Notes: generated by a model not told the origin, from the sequence alone. A DNA stretch of 64,000 nt from Psychromonas algarum (GCF_004376845.1 NZ_SNUW01000005.1:229381-293380); one strand, 5' to 3'. Numbered from the stretch's first letter, positions 10,362 to 19,625 are shown. Program-made: numbers and translations.

Positions 10362-10907
10362 ATGGCTTCATTACAAGAGCAATTAATGAATTCAGGCTTA
10401 GTAAATAAGCAAAAAGCAAAACAAGCACAAACTGAAAAACGCCGTCAAGCAAAGCAAAAAAAGAAAAAAGGATCCGTGGTGGTTTCTGATGTGCAACTTG
10501 CAGTACAAGAAAAAGCTGAATTACAAAAACAAAAAGACCTACTGAATAATCAACAAACACAAGAACAGTTAGCAATTCGTGCCGCACATGGGAAATTAAT
10601 CCAAATGATCGCGCAACATTGCGAAAAAGATTATCAGGGTGAATTAGATTATCACTTTACTTATGATAATAAAGTTAAACGCATTGCGGTTACTAAAACG
10701 ATCCAACAAGGTTTAATTAAAGGTGCTTTTGCTATTTGTGTTTTGAATGAAGAATTTTATTTAATCAATAAAGAAGCAGCAGGAAAATTACGTGCCATTG
10801 ACGAATCAGTATTAGTTGCTCTTCATGATCAAACTGAGAATAAATCATCTGAGGTTGAAGATGATCCTTATGCTGAGTTTGCAATACCAGATGATTTGAT
10901 GTGGTAA
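10362..10907 (+). CDS. DUF2058 family protein (YaiL-like)
   Basis: These 181 residues match the DUF2058 family (E. coli YaiL), described only as a nucleoprotein or polynucleotide-associated protein. The N-terminal MASLQEQLMNSGLV block is characteristic, followed by a very basic stretch (residues 19-40, mostly Lys, Arg and Gln) and a Gln/Lys-rich helix likely to form a coiled coil. The C-terminal half is a small globular domain ending in an acidic tail. The molecular function is not established. The gene is monocistronic and convergent with serB. Confidence 0.85.
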   Translation: MASLQEQLMNSGLVNKQKAKQAQTEKRRQAKQKKKKGSVVVSDVQLAVQEKAELQKQKDLLNNQQTQEQLAIRAAHGKLIQMIAQHCEKDYQGELDYHFTYDNKVKRIAVTKTIQQGLIKGAFAICVLNEEFYLINKEAAGKLRAIDESVLVALHDQTENKSSEVEDDPYAEFAIPDDLMW

Positions 10908-10915
10908 CAATAAGG

Positions 10916-10948
10916 TGCCAGTTAAGCCATTCTTTAGCTTAGCTGGCA
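10916..10948. terminator. Hairpin between the DUF2058 gene and serB
   Basis: TGCCAGTTAAGC and GCTTAGCTGGCA form a 12-bp stem with one G-T pair around a 9-base loop, in the 54-bp gap between two convergent genes. A strong T run is missing on both sides, so termination efficiency is unclear. Confidence 0.5.
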
Positions 10949-10961
10949 ATCATAACAGTAG

Positions 10962-11990
10962 TTACGCCTGTAATCGTAAAGACGCCGTTAATAAGCACAG
11001 AGCCCCTTCTAAATCGAGATTATTTAATGCAACAGAAGCTTGCTCTTGCACAATAGGTTTAGCATGAATAGCAATACCCAAAGCAGATGCAGCCATCATC
11101 ACTAAATCATTTGCGCCATCACCAATAGCAACAGTCTGTGATGCTGCTATATCATATCTGCTAGCTAATTCATGTAAAGTTCTTGCTTTAACATCCGCAT
11201 TTACAATTTCACCCGTCACTTCACCAGTTAATGTATTATCGATAATTTCTAATGTGTTGGCATAAGCCGCATCAAAACCATGATCATCTTTTAAACGATT
11301 TGCAAAATAAGTAAAACCACCAGATGCAATGGCCACTTTCCAATTCGCAGCTTTTAAACCAGCAATTAACGGTATTAATCCCGGCATCAGCGGCATATTA
11401 TCAGCCACCTCTTTAATTAAACTTTCTGGTGCACCTGCTAATTTCCCAACACGCGTACGTAAACTGCCATTAAAATCTAATTCACCACGCATAGCGGCAG
11501 CAGTCACCGCCGAAACTTGTTCACCCACACCGTACAAACGAGCAATTTCATCAATACATTCAATTTGAATTGTAGTTGAGTCCATATCCATTAACACCAA
11601 ACCAGGTTTAGTGAAATCAGGTAAACTAGCTACTAAAGCAAAGTCACAGCCGACTTCCAGTGCAAATGCTTTAATTGCTTGTTGTAATACTTGAGGCGCT
11701 TTATTTAATGAAAAACGAATAAAACTGACTTGTTCTACACTGCCTAAGTTAGCTAACAGGACTTTTGTTACAGCTTGTTCTAGCAAGCAAGTTTTCAAAG
11801 CATTTAATACACTAGTCGATAATTCTTTGCCCATCAGAACTAATTCAGATTGGACAGAAAAGGTGCTATCAACATTTTCGTTTATCAAAAATAACGATTG
11901 CTTTGCCGCTAAATCACTGAGTAAATCAGATTTCCATTCCATAATTGAAAGAGAATTGGCAGGGACTTGAAGTGTTTTGCTTATTTCCAC
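10962..11990 (-). CDS. serB: Phosphoserine phosphatase
   Basis: This HAD-superfamily enzyme catalyses the last step of serine synthesis. The HAD motifs are intact: DMDSTTIQIECIDE (motif I, nucleophile Asp), IASGGFTYFANRL (motif II) and GDGANDLVMM (motif III). The N-terminal part (about residues 1-120) is the additional domain common in gammaproteobacterial SerB. At 342 residues it is slightly longer than E. coli SerB (322). It is divergent from ytjB/smp, as in enterobacteria, with 119 bp between them. Confidence 0.95.
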   Translation of the reverse strand: MEISKTLQVPANSLSIMEWKSDLLSDLAAKQSLFLINENVDSTFSVQSELVLMGKELSTSVLNALKTCLLEQAVTKVLLANLGSVEQVSFIRFSLNKAPQVLQQAIKAFALEVGCDFALVASLPDFTKPGLVLMDMDSTTIQIECIDEIARLYGVGEQVSAVTAAAMRGELDFNGSLRTRVGKLAGAPESLIKEVADNMPLMPGLIPLIAGLKAANWKVAIASGGFTYFANRLKDDHGFDAAYANTLEIIDNTLTGEVTGEIVNADVKARTLHELASRYDIAASQTVAIGDGANDLVMMAASALGIAIHAKPIVQEQASVALNNLDLEGALCLLTASLRLQA

Positions 11991-12109
11991 TGTAATATAC
12001 CTATGTAGTTAATTGCTTTATAAATAAAGACTTAAAAATAATTGCAAACAAGATAACGATTGCTCATTTATAATGCAAGCGCAGATGGAATAACTAAGGA
12101 ATTAAACAA

Positions 12110-12757
12110 ATGGATAACAAACTTTTTTGGGTAGTACGTATATTACAACTACTTACCCTATGCATTTTATTCACTGTGATCAGTTATCAATTTGTTAGTT
12201 TAAAAAGCGAATCAAATGCCGTACGTTACCAACAAACAGAAGCTTTCTCATATTCCCTAACTAATTTAGCAGCCGCTCAGGCAACCCGTTACCTATCAGA
12301 GAAAAAGCATAAAGACCTACAACTACTCATGGATGAACTCAGTGAAGATCCTAATGTGAGAGATGCCACTATTTATGATCAATTAGGGCAAATTATCTAT
12401 CAATCTAAAACAGCATTGCCTTTACCTGTACTATTACGATTAGGTGACAACAGCATAGAACCCGAAGGTGTGATCCCTTATATTGCAGAGCTTTATTCAG
12501 AATCAACCAAAATAGGTTATATACGTGTTACATTAGAGCAAAAACGTATTTTAAGTTTAATTTATGATTATCAAGAACGCGGTTTTTCTATTCTAATGTT
12601 ATTAATCATTCTTGCTTTTACTGCGGGTATAATTCTTATGGCCGTCTTTTTTAGAAAATCAGAAACGGCTTATAAACAATTAATTACAGAAATTCCAAAA
12701 GGTATAGAACGAGCAAAAAATGATGTCGCTAAACTAACTTCCCGTAGTAATAAATAA
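12110..12757 (+). CDS. YtjB/Smp (AhpA-like) membrane protein
   Basis: This 215-residue protein has an N-terminal transmembrane helix (about 8-27), a periplasmic domain (about 28-155) and a second helix (about 158-180), followed by a charged cytoplasmic tail. The architecture, its place divergent from serB, and blocks such as DPNVRDATIYDQLGQIIYQS and IGYIRVTLEQKRI match the E. coli Smp/YtjB family. That family has no firm biochemical role. The assignment rests on synteny plus recognised sequence pattern. Confidence 0.8.
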   Translation: MDNKLFWVVRILQLLTLCILFTVISYQFVSLKSESNAVRYQQTEAFSYSLTNLAAAQATRYLSEKKHKDLQLLMDELSEDPNVRDATIYDQLGQIIYQSKTALPLPVLLRLGDNSIEPEGVIPYIAELYSESTKIGYIRVTLEQKRILSLIYDYQERGFSILMLLIILAFTAGIILMAVFFRKSETAYKQLITEIPKGIERAKNDVAKLTSRSNK

Positions 12758-12815
12758 GTAAATGCCCAAGAGTGCACAAAAAAACATCAAACAAACCATA
12801 GTTGATAAAGTTTCA

Positions 12816-12844
12816 TTGACAGTCACCTTGAGATGCAGCAAAAT
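12816..12844 (+). promoter_or_regulatory. Putative promoter of tRNA-Val
   Basis: TTGACA (12816-12821), a 17-base spacer and CAAAAT (12839-12844) are placed so that transcription would begin about 20 bases upstream of the tRNA. The -35 box is perfect and the -10 box matches 4 of 6. Confidence 0.5.
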
Positions 12845-12872
12845 CACTTCGCTTTCAACAGCTTCTATATAA

Positions 12873-12948
12873 GCTCGCTTAACTCAGTTGGTAGAGTGCC
12901 GCCATGACATGGCGTAGGTCACTGGTTCAAGTCCAGTAGCGAGCACCA
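12873..12948 (+). tRNA. tRNA-Val(GAC)
   Basis: A full cloverleaf can be drawn: acceptor GCTCGCT/AGCGAGC, D stem ACTC/GAGT, anticodon loop ATGACAT giving anticodon GAC, T stem ACTGG/CCAGT with loop TTCAAGT, discriminator A and an encoded CCA. The outermost anticodon-stem pair (positions 27-43) is a C-T mismatch. It stands alone rather than in a tandem tRNA cluster. Confidence 0.93.
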
Positions 12949-13174
12949 TATTTTATTTTCATATCATACATTAACCCTATAAACTCTATTACTCCCTCTA
13001 TATAAAACTTACTCTATTTCTAATAATTTCAGTGATTATCTCAAGCACTGGAAAGTTGTAATAAATTGATAAAGTGAGCATATATATAAATTCACTGTAT
13101 TATCCAGCTCTCCATTTTTGTTTACTTATCAAATTAATTATTAGCTCCGTATATGCCTGCTTACATCAAAATGT

Positions 13175-13205
13175 AAAAAGCCAGTCAAATAAATTAACTG
13201 GCTTT
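13175..13205 (-). terminator. Terminator of the 730-residue lipoprotein gene
   Basis: Read on the minus strand, AAAGCCAGT and ACTGGCTTT form a 9-bp stem followed by TTTTTA. It lies 25 bp after the stop of the lipoprotein gene. Confidence 0.75.
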
Positions 13206-13229
13206 ATCTTCCGTGTTTAAATTGTACGA

Positions 13230-15422
13230 CTACGAATTTAAGTTAAAGACGGTAATGTTTAATTGATGTGTATGCTTATTTGCAGTGACACTGTAAATTT
13301 TATCACCAATACGCTTTAGCGAATCATGTCGATTTAACCGAACATCCTTTAATTTTTGGGCTGGTTGAACTGTATTACCATTGCTATCAATTACTTGCAT
13401 AATCGTTGATTCAAAACCATTTGCATTCCATTTTTCCCACAAGACTAAAAATTGATCATTGCCGATACTGCTCATGTGAATTCGAGTGGCGCCTTCTACT
13501 TTGCTAGGCTTTACTCCTGACGCAGTATGATATTGAGTAAGCCACTTGATACCCCTTACTTGTTGATCATGTTTCCCGCCATCGAAATCATAATAAGCAC
13601 CCTCTTCTGGCTGACTGCCATTCTCAGTGATCACCAAGTCATTCTCAATCACAGTATTCTTATTGGTTGTCTGATCTAGATTTTCATTAATTAACATGAA
13701 ACCAACATTCATTGGATCGTGGCTACCTGTTCGAGTATTATCTAAAACCTTACCTGTAGGGCTTGGCTCTCCTGCAAACACCATGACTAACCCATTATCT
13801 GATTCTCTAACCATACCAATTTCAGAGTAAGTTGAATTATCATTTGATGAACCATAAATAGGTGTTCCATCAGGTTTTACCCCTATTTGTGGAAAAGGAC
13901 CACGTCCATGGTGAGATGGCGTCGTATAATGATTTGTTTTGAATGTATAGACGACACGAGAATCACGTCCTTGATCAGTTATTCTGTGTACCAAAATTCC
14001 ACGAGGGTAATTATCACCAATCTCTGTAGCAATAAAACTTTGTCCATCTTCTGCAACCGTCATCTTATTACCAAATGAGTGACCTGCTGTTTGTCCCATT
14101 GATTTGATAATAGAAAGTGTTGATGCATCAATCAAATACGCATCTGCCCCTTCGTGGTTAAGTCCATCACCAGTGACTGTATGTTTACGGGCCATAATCA
14201 ATGCCAACTTATTATTTGCATACTCTAAGCTTACTTTAAAGTGAATGCCAAGATTATGCTTAGCATCAGACGGCGTATCAATACTTCCAAATTCAGTGGC
14301 GTTTAATGGGTTTTTATTGGATGCTGATGGTTGATTTAATTCTTTTTCTTGAATGATATTTCCTTGCTGATCAGACTGAACCAACACGACAGACAATACA
14401 TCGTTTTTCAAAAATACAGATTTGGTTTCTATCATTAAATAAAATAGGTTCCCATTTTCATCGGAAGCCGCAGCCGCCAACATGCGCTTTGTATTGTCTT
14501 GTGGTTGTGAGAGTTCAATGGTTGAAGTTAATTGATTATCATCAAACTTAGTGAGATACACTTTATGCTGTTGACGGTCTTGCCAGATAATGCCCAACCC
14601 TCCATCATCCAGCGCTATTGGCGTTAAAAGGCTATTTACTCCCATACTTTCTGGCCCGCCATTAAAATCACTAATCCCCATCGGGGTGCGATTTGAGCCT
14701 ACATCTACAATGTATTTATTAACATTAAAAGCGCCGGCGCTTGCTATTTGTGCACCTTGTAAACCTTCATCAATCTTAGAATAACTGCTCAACCGAGTGC
14801 CTTCGGGTACAACAAGCAAAGTCATCTCGTTTTTGAACCTGTTTAAGTTTATATTTGGTAGCTCAGTAAGGCCTGTCGCGGTGACTTTAATATCACTGAT
14901 TGCAGTAAACTTAATTCCATCAAAAAGATAAACGCTATATTCCCCTGTTTGTTGAAAATCAAAGGCCAAGCTCACATTAGATGCGGCAAAGTGCTTAGCA
15001 GGATCCTGGCTTGGTGAAATTTTATAAGCAGTGTAGCTATCCTCTTTGCTAGTGCTTAATACACCATATTCAACGTGATAATTTCGATTATTATAATCCC
15101 CCCCTACCCAGCAACCGCGTCCATCACTTGACTGAACAATGAGTAGATTTTCTAATCTATCTTCCGACCTAGCGTGACTATAATTTTGGTCACAATCAGC
15201 TGATTTTGAATCCCCAATTAACATTTTTGTTGCTTTAGCAGTAAACTTATACTGCTTTAATAAAGGTAAATCGCTAAACGAGTTGCCTGTATTAGCAGCA
15301 TTCGGCGTATTGGTTGAAACGCTCATACCCGTTGAATTAGTTGAATTATTCCCACCTGAATTACAAGCGGTTAATGCGAATAATGAGACGACAGCGATGA
15401 CCAAAAAATTTCTTTTTTTCAT
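13230..15422 (-). CDS. Large lipoprotein of unknown function
   Basis: I do not recognise this family. The 730-residue protein starts with a typical lipoprotein signal (MKKRNFLVIAVVSLFALTAC, lipobox Cys at 20) followed by a Ser/Asn/Thr-rich linker, so it is exported and lipid-anchored. The rest is rich in short beta-strand segments with repeated Asp/Asn-Gly turns, for example DENGNLFYLM, AEDGQSFIATEIGDNYPRG and KPDGTPIYGSSND, which would fit a beta-propeller or similar all-beta surface protein; that fold is an inference. There are no transmembrane helices after the signal. It is transcribed alone and has its own terminator. A CRP-like site and a G9 run lie about 260-290 bp upstream. Confidence 0.8.
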   Translation of the reverse strand: MKKRNFLVIAVVSLFALTACNSGGNNSTNSTGMSVSTNTPNAANTGNSFSDLPLLKQYKFTAKATKMLIGDSKSADCDQNYSHARSEDRLENLLIVQSSDGRGCWVGGDYNNRNYHVEYGVLSTSKEDSYTAYKISPSQDPAKHFAASNVSLAFDFQQTGEYSVYLFDGIKFTAISDIKVTATGLTELPNINLNRFKNEMTLLVVPEGTRLSSYSKIDEGLQGAQIASAGAFNVNKYIVDVGSNRTPMGISDFNGGPESMGVNSLLTPIALDDGGLGIIWQDRQQHKVYLTKFDDNQLTSTIELSQPQDNTKRMLAAAASDENGNLFYLMIETKSVFLKNDVLSVVLVQSDQQGNIIQEKELNQPSASNKNPLNATEFGSIDTPSDAKHNLGIHFKVSLEYANNKLALIMARKHTVTGDGLNHEGADAYLIDASTLSIIKSMGQTAGHSFGNKMTVAEDGQSFIATEIGDNYPRGILVHRITDQGRDSRVVYTFKTNHYTTPSHHGRGPFPQIGVKPDGTPIYGSSNDNSTYSEIGMVRESDNGLVMVFAGEPSPTGKVLDNTRTGSHDPMNVGFMLINENLDQTTNKNTVIENDLVITENGSQPEEGAYYDFDGGKHDQQVRGIKWLTQYHTASGVKPSKVEGATRIHMSSIGNDQFLVLWEKWNANGFESTIMQVIDSNGNTVQPAQKLKDVRLNRHDSLKRIGDKIYSVTANKHTHQLNITVFNLNS

Positions 15423-15985
15423 TTTCTAACCTAAATAAAATAGTGATTTTATGTAAATGATAATGGGGATGTTTTAAAAATAGATTGAATGTAAATGTAA
15501 TAACGATGAAATAGTCTTAAAAATAGTTAGATTAGATTAACGGTAAAATACTTCATAAACTGTGTCAGTTCAGGTTTGCTATTTACAATGAAAGCCTAAT
15601 TATTTTTTTATTTCTAACATTCCAATTTAAATGTGGAGTTTATTGGTTATTAGGAAAATATTATTGATCCGCATCACTATAGTGACTCAAATCACATTTT
15701 TAAGGGGGGGGGAATGTAACTGTCTTATATTAGCAACTTCATCTGAAAAGATTTGAGAAGAGATTTAGGACACTGTCGTGTTATTGAGTGCGAGCCAATT
15801 AATTTATTAAAATATAAGCTAACTTAAATTATGCTCCCAATAATTGAATTCCTACCGGATAAGGTCGTTATATTCTGCTTGTATTAAATATCAATGAGTA
15901 AAATAAATGACTCAATTTAAACCATAATTTCAACGACAATATTTTTAACTACAAAACTTAATTTGATTAATTCCACAATACAATA
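15423..15985. other. 563-bp intergenic region upstream of the lipoprotein gene
   Basis: No credible coding frame is present. It holds the CRP-like site (15681-15696), a run of nine G (15704-15712) that is striking in AT-rich surroundings, and the 3' side of the small secreted-protein gene at its right edge. No clear terminator for that small gene was found. Confidence 0.6.
15674..15696. promoter_or_regulatory. CRP-like palindromic site overlapping a second palindrome
   Basis: AGTGA, six bases, then TCACA (15681-15696) differs from the CRP consensus TGTGA-N6-TCACA at one position. It overlaps the perfect 12-base palindrome TCACTATAGTGA (15674-15685). It lies 259 bp upstream of the lipoprotein start, which is far for direct activation unless the transcript leader is long. 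Confidence 0.4.
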
Positions 15986-16330
15986 TTATTTGCTTGATAT
16001 TGGACACAAATCGGTATTATTAACGGTTAAAACAGTTCCATCAGAATAATAGCAATAACGATTAAAGCCATTAATTTTTTGGTTAGTTAACGAACCAAAG
16101 CCTGCATTTCTATTTTGAATAGTGATTGTAGGTGAACCGTTGTTTTTTGATTGTGCTGAGTTATTGATTGGGCATAAATCGCTACTATTTACGGTTAATA
16201 CTCCACCATCTGAATAACTACAATAACGGCTAAAGCCATTAACTTCTTGTGATTTAAGTGTCCCCCACGCAAAAACATCTAACGAGAAAACGACAAAGAA
16301 AAATAAGATAATTGTTTTACATTTAGACAT
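15986..16330 (-). CDS. Small secreted protein with a duplicated Cys-containing module
   Basis: The 114-residue product has a signal peptide (about 1-21, MSKCKTIILFFFVVFSLDVFA) and then two copies of a module of about 33 residues. Copy 1 contains VNGFSRYCSYSDGGVLTVN and DLCPI; copy 2 contains INGFNRYCYYSDGTVLTVN and DLCPI. They are joined by an Asn/Ser-rich linker. Each module has two Cys at the same spacing (RYC...LCP), suggesting one disulfide per module in the periplasm or outside. I recognise the RYCxYSDG pattern only as a feature of uncharacterised marine gammaproteobacterial proteins. No partner gene is adjacent. Confidence 0.75.
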   Translation of the reverse strand: MSKCKTIILFFFVVFSLDVFAWGTLKSQEVNGFSRYCSYSDGGVLTVNSSDLCPINNSAQSKNNGSPTITIQNRNAGFGSLTNQKINGFNRYCYYSDGTVLTVNNTDLCPISSK

Positions 16331-16888
16331 ATTTATTTACCTACACTCTTAATATTTTGCGTAATGCATTTAGTACTACATGAGACAATATCTACCACTT
16401 CTCCCTTTTACTAAAGAAAAAGAGTAAAAATAGTTTTAATGCTGTTTAGATTTTAAGTACTAAAAATCAATTTCAACCTCTGATGAACAGCTTACTAACA
16501 ATTATTTTGTTTAAAATTCAAACAAATAATGTCAGCACCATGAAATGATGCTTAACATGTCAACTTGTTACGGGCTTGTTGTAATAGCGATTCTTATGTT
16601 GCACCTAGGTTAGCAATTTAAAAACCAATGATTTTCATTATGTAAAATTATCAGTTATTTCATACTGCATGTTGGATTTTAAAAGATGATGAAGGTATAC
16701 AAGAGTAAAGGTTTAACGCAAAAAGACTAAATGATAAACATTTCAACATCATTATTCTGATCTAAACAACACTTCGTTCTTAATTTAAAGGGTATTTGTT
16801 AACTACGAAGCGATTCTGTTAATCCATTACACAAAAACTCGTAATACAAGATGTATTACAGTTAATTCAAGCTTAAGGTAAATACTTT
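16331..16888. other. 558-bp intergenic region between the small secreted protein and the POT transporter
   Basis: AT-rich, divergent-promoter space with no coding frame. It contains an imperfect inverted repeat at 16501-16530 (ATTATTTTGTTT/AAACAAATAAT) and a cleaner dyad at 16841-16859, listed separately. Nothing else was seen. Confidence 0.6.
16841..16859. promoter_or_regulatory. 19-bp dyad just upstream of the peptide transporter
   Basis: GTAATACA, a 3-base spacer, then TGTATTAC form a perfect 8-bp inverted repeat ending 29 bases before the ATG at 16889. The position suits an operator overlapping the promoter or early leader. The regulator is unknown. Confidence 0.4.
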
Positions 16889-18358
16889 ATGAGTCAAACA
16901 AAAATACCCAATACAATATTTGGTCATCCTAAAGGATTGTTTTTATTATTTTCAACTGAGTTGTGGGAACGATTCAGTTACTATGCAATGCGTGCAATTT
17001 TAGTGCTTTACTTAGTTGATCAAGTTAGTACTAAAGGCGGACATGGTTTAGGTTGGAGTCAAGAAAATGCACTATCTTTATACGGTACTTTTACCGGTCT
17101 AATATACTTAACGCCACTCATTGGTGGTTGGTTAGCTGATAACTATTTAGGACAACGTAAAGCGATCTACATTGGTGGCGCACTAATGGCCGCTGGACAA
17201 TTCATGTTAGGTACACCACATGCTTGGATTCCAGGCATGGAAACTCAAATGTTCTACCTTGGTCTAGGTGCTTTAATTCTAGGTAATGGTCTATTCAAAC
17301 CCAATGTTTCAACTATGGTTGGCGACTTATACGAAAATGGTGACAATAGACGTGATGGTGCTTTTACTATCTTCTATATGGGTATCAATTTAGGCGCATT
17401 TCTATCTGGCATTGTCGTTGGTTTTGTTGTCGCTAAATTTGATGGTAGTTATCAAGCAGGCTTTATTTGTGCGGGTATTGGTATGCTCCTATCGCTACTA
17501 ATTCAGTTCACCTTTGCACAGAGATTTTTAGGTGATATTGGTAAATACCCTGCAGCCAAGTTACAACAGGCTGCAAACAAAAAAAGTGGCTTAACAAGCA
17601 AAGAGCCATTAACCAAAATTGAACGTGACCGTATTAAAGTAATTATGGTGATGGGGTTATTTACGATTATTTTCTGGGCTGGTTTTGAACAGGCCGGTGG
17701 ATTAATGAATTTATTCACTAATAACTTTACAGATCGCATGATTGGAACGTGGGAAGTACCTACTACTTGGTTCCAATCATTGAACGCTATGTTCATCGTT
17801 ATATTCGCTCCCGTCATTGCTTCTATCTGGATAAGATTAGGTAAAAATGAGCCAAACTCTCCTCTTAAATTTGCGATTGGCTTAATTCTACTTGGGATCG
17901 GTTTCTTATTTATGATGGGTGCGGTACTGCAAATGGATGGTGATCATACTGCTAAATCAAGCATGTTATGGTTAGTTGGAGCTTATTTCTTCCATACTAT
18001 GGGCGAACTATGTTTATCACCTATCGGCTTATCAATGGTGACTAAATTAGCACCGCTACGTATAGCTTCATTGATGATGGGAGCATGGTTCCTATTTGTT
18101 GCCATTGCGAATAAAGTGGCTGGTGTTATTGGCTCATTAATTGGTCATAGTACGTCAGTGGAAGATCAGCTTGCGAATGCAATGTCTATCTTCTCAGGCA
18201 TCGCACTTACCGCTGCTGTTTCAGGTATTATTCTGTACTTTATGTCTGACAAACTAGTTGATTGGATGCATGGTGCTGAAAACAAACAAGAGCCAAATGA
18301 AACAGTAATAGTTGAAGATGTCTCTGTTATTAGTGAGCTTGAACCAATTAAAGCTTAA
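16889..18358 (+). CDS. POT-family proton-coupled oligopeptide transporter
   Basis: This 489-residue inner-membrane protein imports di- and tripeptides with protons. It shows the POT hallmark ExxER motif in ELWERFSYYAMRAILVLYL near the N-terminus, the PTR2 signature FYMGINLGAFLSG, and about 14 hydrophobic helices, with a hydrophilic loop (about 215-250) between the two bundles. It resembles the DtpA/DtpB group, but I cannot choose a specific Dtp name. It is monocistronic with a strong terminator. Confidence 0.92.
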   Translation: MSQTKIPNTIFGHPKGLFLLFSTELWERFSYYAMRAILVLYLVDQVSTKGGHGLGWSQENALSLYGTFTGLIYLTPLIGGWLADNYLGQRKAIYIGGALMAAGQFMLGTPHAWIPGMETQMFYLGLGALILGNGLFKPNVSTMVGDLYENGDNRRDGAFTIFYMGINLGAFLSGIVVGFVVAKFDGSYQAGFICAGIGMLLSLLIQFTFAQRFLGDIGKYPAAKLQQAANKKSGLTSKEPLTKIERDRIKVIMVMGLFTIIFWAGFEQAGGLMNLFTNNFTDRMIGTWEVPTTWFQSLNAMFIVIFAPVIASIWIRLGKNEPNSPLKFAIGLILLGIGFLFMMGAVLQMDGDHTAKSSMLWLVGAYFFHTMGELCLSPIGLSMVTKLAPLRIASLMMGAWFLFVAIANKVAGVIGSLIGHSTSVEDQLANAMSIFSGIALTAAVSGIILYFMSDKLVDWMHGAENKQEPNETVIVEDVSVISELEPIKA

Positions 18359-18430
18359 AACAAGGACATTTTATATCTTGTTATATTTGCCACATTTATC
18401 AGTACGATAGATTGGCGAATATAAATAGAG

Positions 18431-18478
18431 AGGGGATGTAATAGGTAAGCAAAACTAACCTTTACATCCCCTTTTCAT
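18431..18478 (+). terminator. Terminator of the peptide transporter gene
   Basis: AGGGGATGTAA and TTACATCCCCTT form a long stem extended by GGT/ACC, followed by TTTTCATTTT. It precedes the convergent dehydrogenase gene and may also slow transcription from that side. Confidence 0.8.
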
Positions 18479-18497
18479 TTTATTTATTAGCAACAAA

Positions 18498-19625
18498 TTA
18501 CTTTTGAGGAATAATTAAGTATTTCTCTCCGGTTGCTTGTTTAGAATAAGCAGCGATTGATTTTAATTGTAACGCTTCTGCTAATGACACTTCATGAGTA
18601 TATTTACTGGCAAAGGTGGTTGTGATCTCATCAGCTACACGTTGACGCATTTTAATGACAGTTTCTGTTCCTAGTTTCCCTAAAGCATTAAACAATAAGA
18701 AACCACTCACCGCCCAAGCAAAACCAAAGTTACGATGTAAGGTAATTGGCCCACGGTTTAATGCACCATAAATATAAACTTGTTTAAAAGTATCAGTCCC
18801 GTAAACACTGTGCTCTTGTATATCTCGAGCAGCTGCGGCTTCCATACAATTCAAAATATCACTTGTTAATTGGCCGCCACCAATTGGATCAAATGCAATC
18901 GTGGCACCTGTTTCAATAATTGCAGCAGTTAAATCAGCAATAAACGTATCATTGCTTGAGTTGACTACATATTTTGCCCCCATGTTACGTAATAATTTTT
19001 CTTGCTCTTGTTTACGTACAATATTGATTAAGTCGATACCATCGGCAATACAAATGCGGTTTAACATTTGACCAAGGCTAGACGCTGCAGCTGCATGAAT
19101 AATAGCTTTATGCCCTTCTGCTTTCATGGTTTCTACCATCGCTAATGCCGTTAATGGATTAACAAAAGACGATGCCCCTTCTTTGGCAGTTGTTCCTTCT
19201 TTTAACAGCAAACAGCTTTGTACATTTGCACATAAATATTGGCGGTAAGTTCCTCCCCCAATCACAGCCACAGTTTTACCCATTAATGCTTGTGCTGCTG
19301 GTGATGAGCCTGCTGCTACCACCGTTCCCGCACCTTCATTACCCACTTGTGTTGCTTTATTAACACGTGTTTTAAGTGATGGCATGTACTCAACTGGTAC
19401 ATCTGCTGTAATGATTGGCTTTTTCTCTGTGCCTGATTGAACGGCTTTAGACATATCTCCAGCACTAAACAGAACAGCTAAATCTGATGGATTTAAAGGT
19501 GCAGCTTCAATGCGAATAACAACTTCGTTTTCACTTGGTTGTGGCATATCTATTTTTTGTAATGCTAATGTGAGTTTGTTGTCTTCACTGATTGTTGATA
19601 TAAGTTGAGTATTTGAATTTGTCAT
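18498..19625 (-). CDS. Zinc-type medium-chain dehydrogenase/reductase family oxidoreductase
   Basis: This 375-residue protein has the GroES-like N-terminal domain (PLNPSDLAVLF, GNEGAGTVVAAG) and a Rossmann domain (about 165-330) with the nucleotide-binding region IIHAAAASSLGQMLNRIC, as in the quinone oxidoreductase branch of the MDR superfamily. Two insertions relative to minimal quinone reductases are seen, at about 55-85 and in the C-terminal third. The substrate cannot be deduced. It is followed 102 bp later on the other side by a GST gene on the same strand, which suggests a detoxification pair, but a shared transcript is not certain. Confidence 0.85.
   Translation of the reverse strand: MTNSNTQLISTISEDNKLTLALQKIDMPQPSENEVVIRIEAAPLNPSDLAVLFSAGDMSKAVQSGTEKKPIITADVPVEYMPSLKTRVNKATQVGNEGAGTVVAAGSSPAAQALMGKTVAVIGGGTYRQYLCANVQSCLLLKEGTTAKEGASSFVNPLTALAMVETMKAEGHKAIIHAAAASSLGQMLNRICIADGIDLINIVRKQEQEKLLRNMGAKYVVNSSNDTFIADLTAAIIETGATIAFDPIGGGQLTSDILNCMEAAAARDIQEHSVYGTDTFKQVYIYGALNRGPITLHRNFGFAWAVSGFLLFNALGKLGTETVIKMRQRVADEITTTFASKYTHEVSLAEALQLKSIAAYSKQATGEKYLIIPQK

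Noticed and set aside
12816..13229. Genomic island inserted at tRNA-Val
   Set aside because: No integrase gene and no direct repeat of the tRNA 3' end were seen in the following sequence, although the next genes look accessory.
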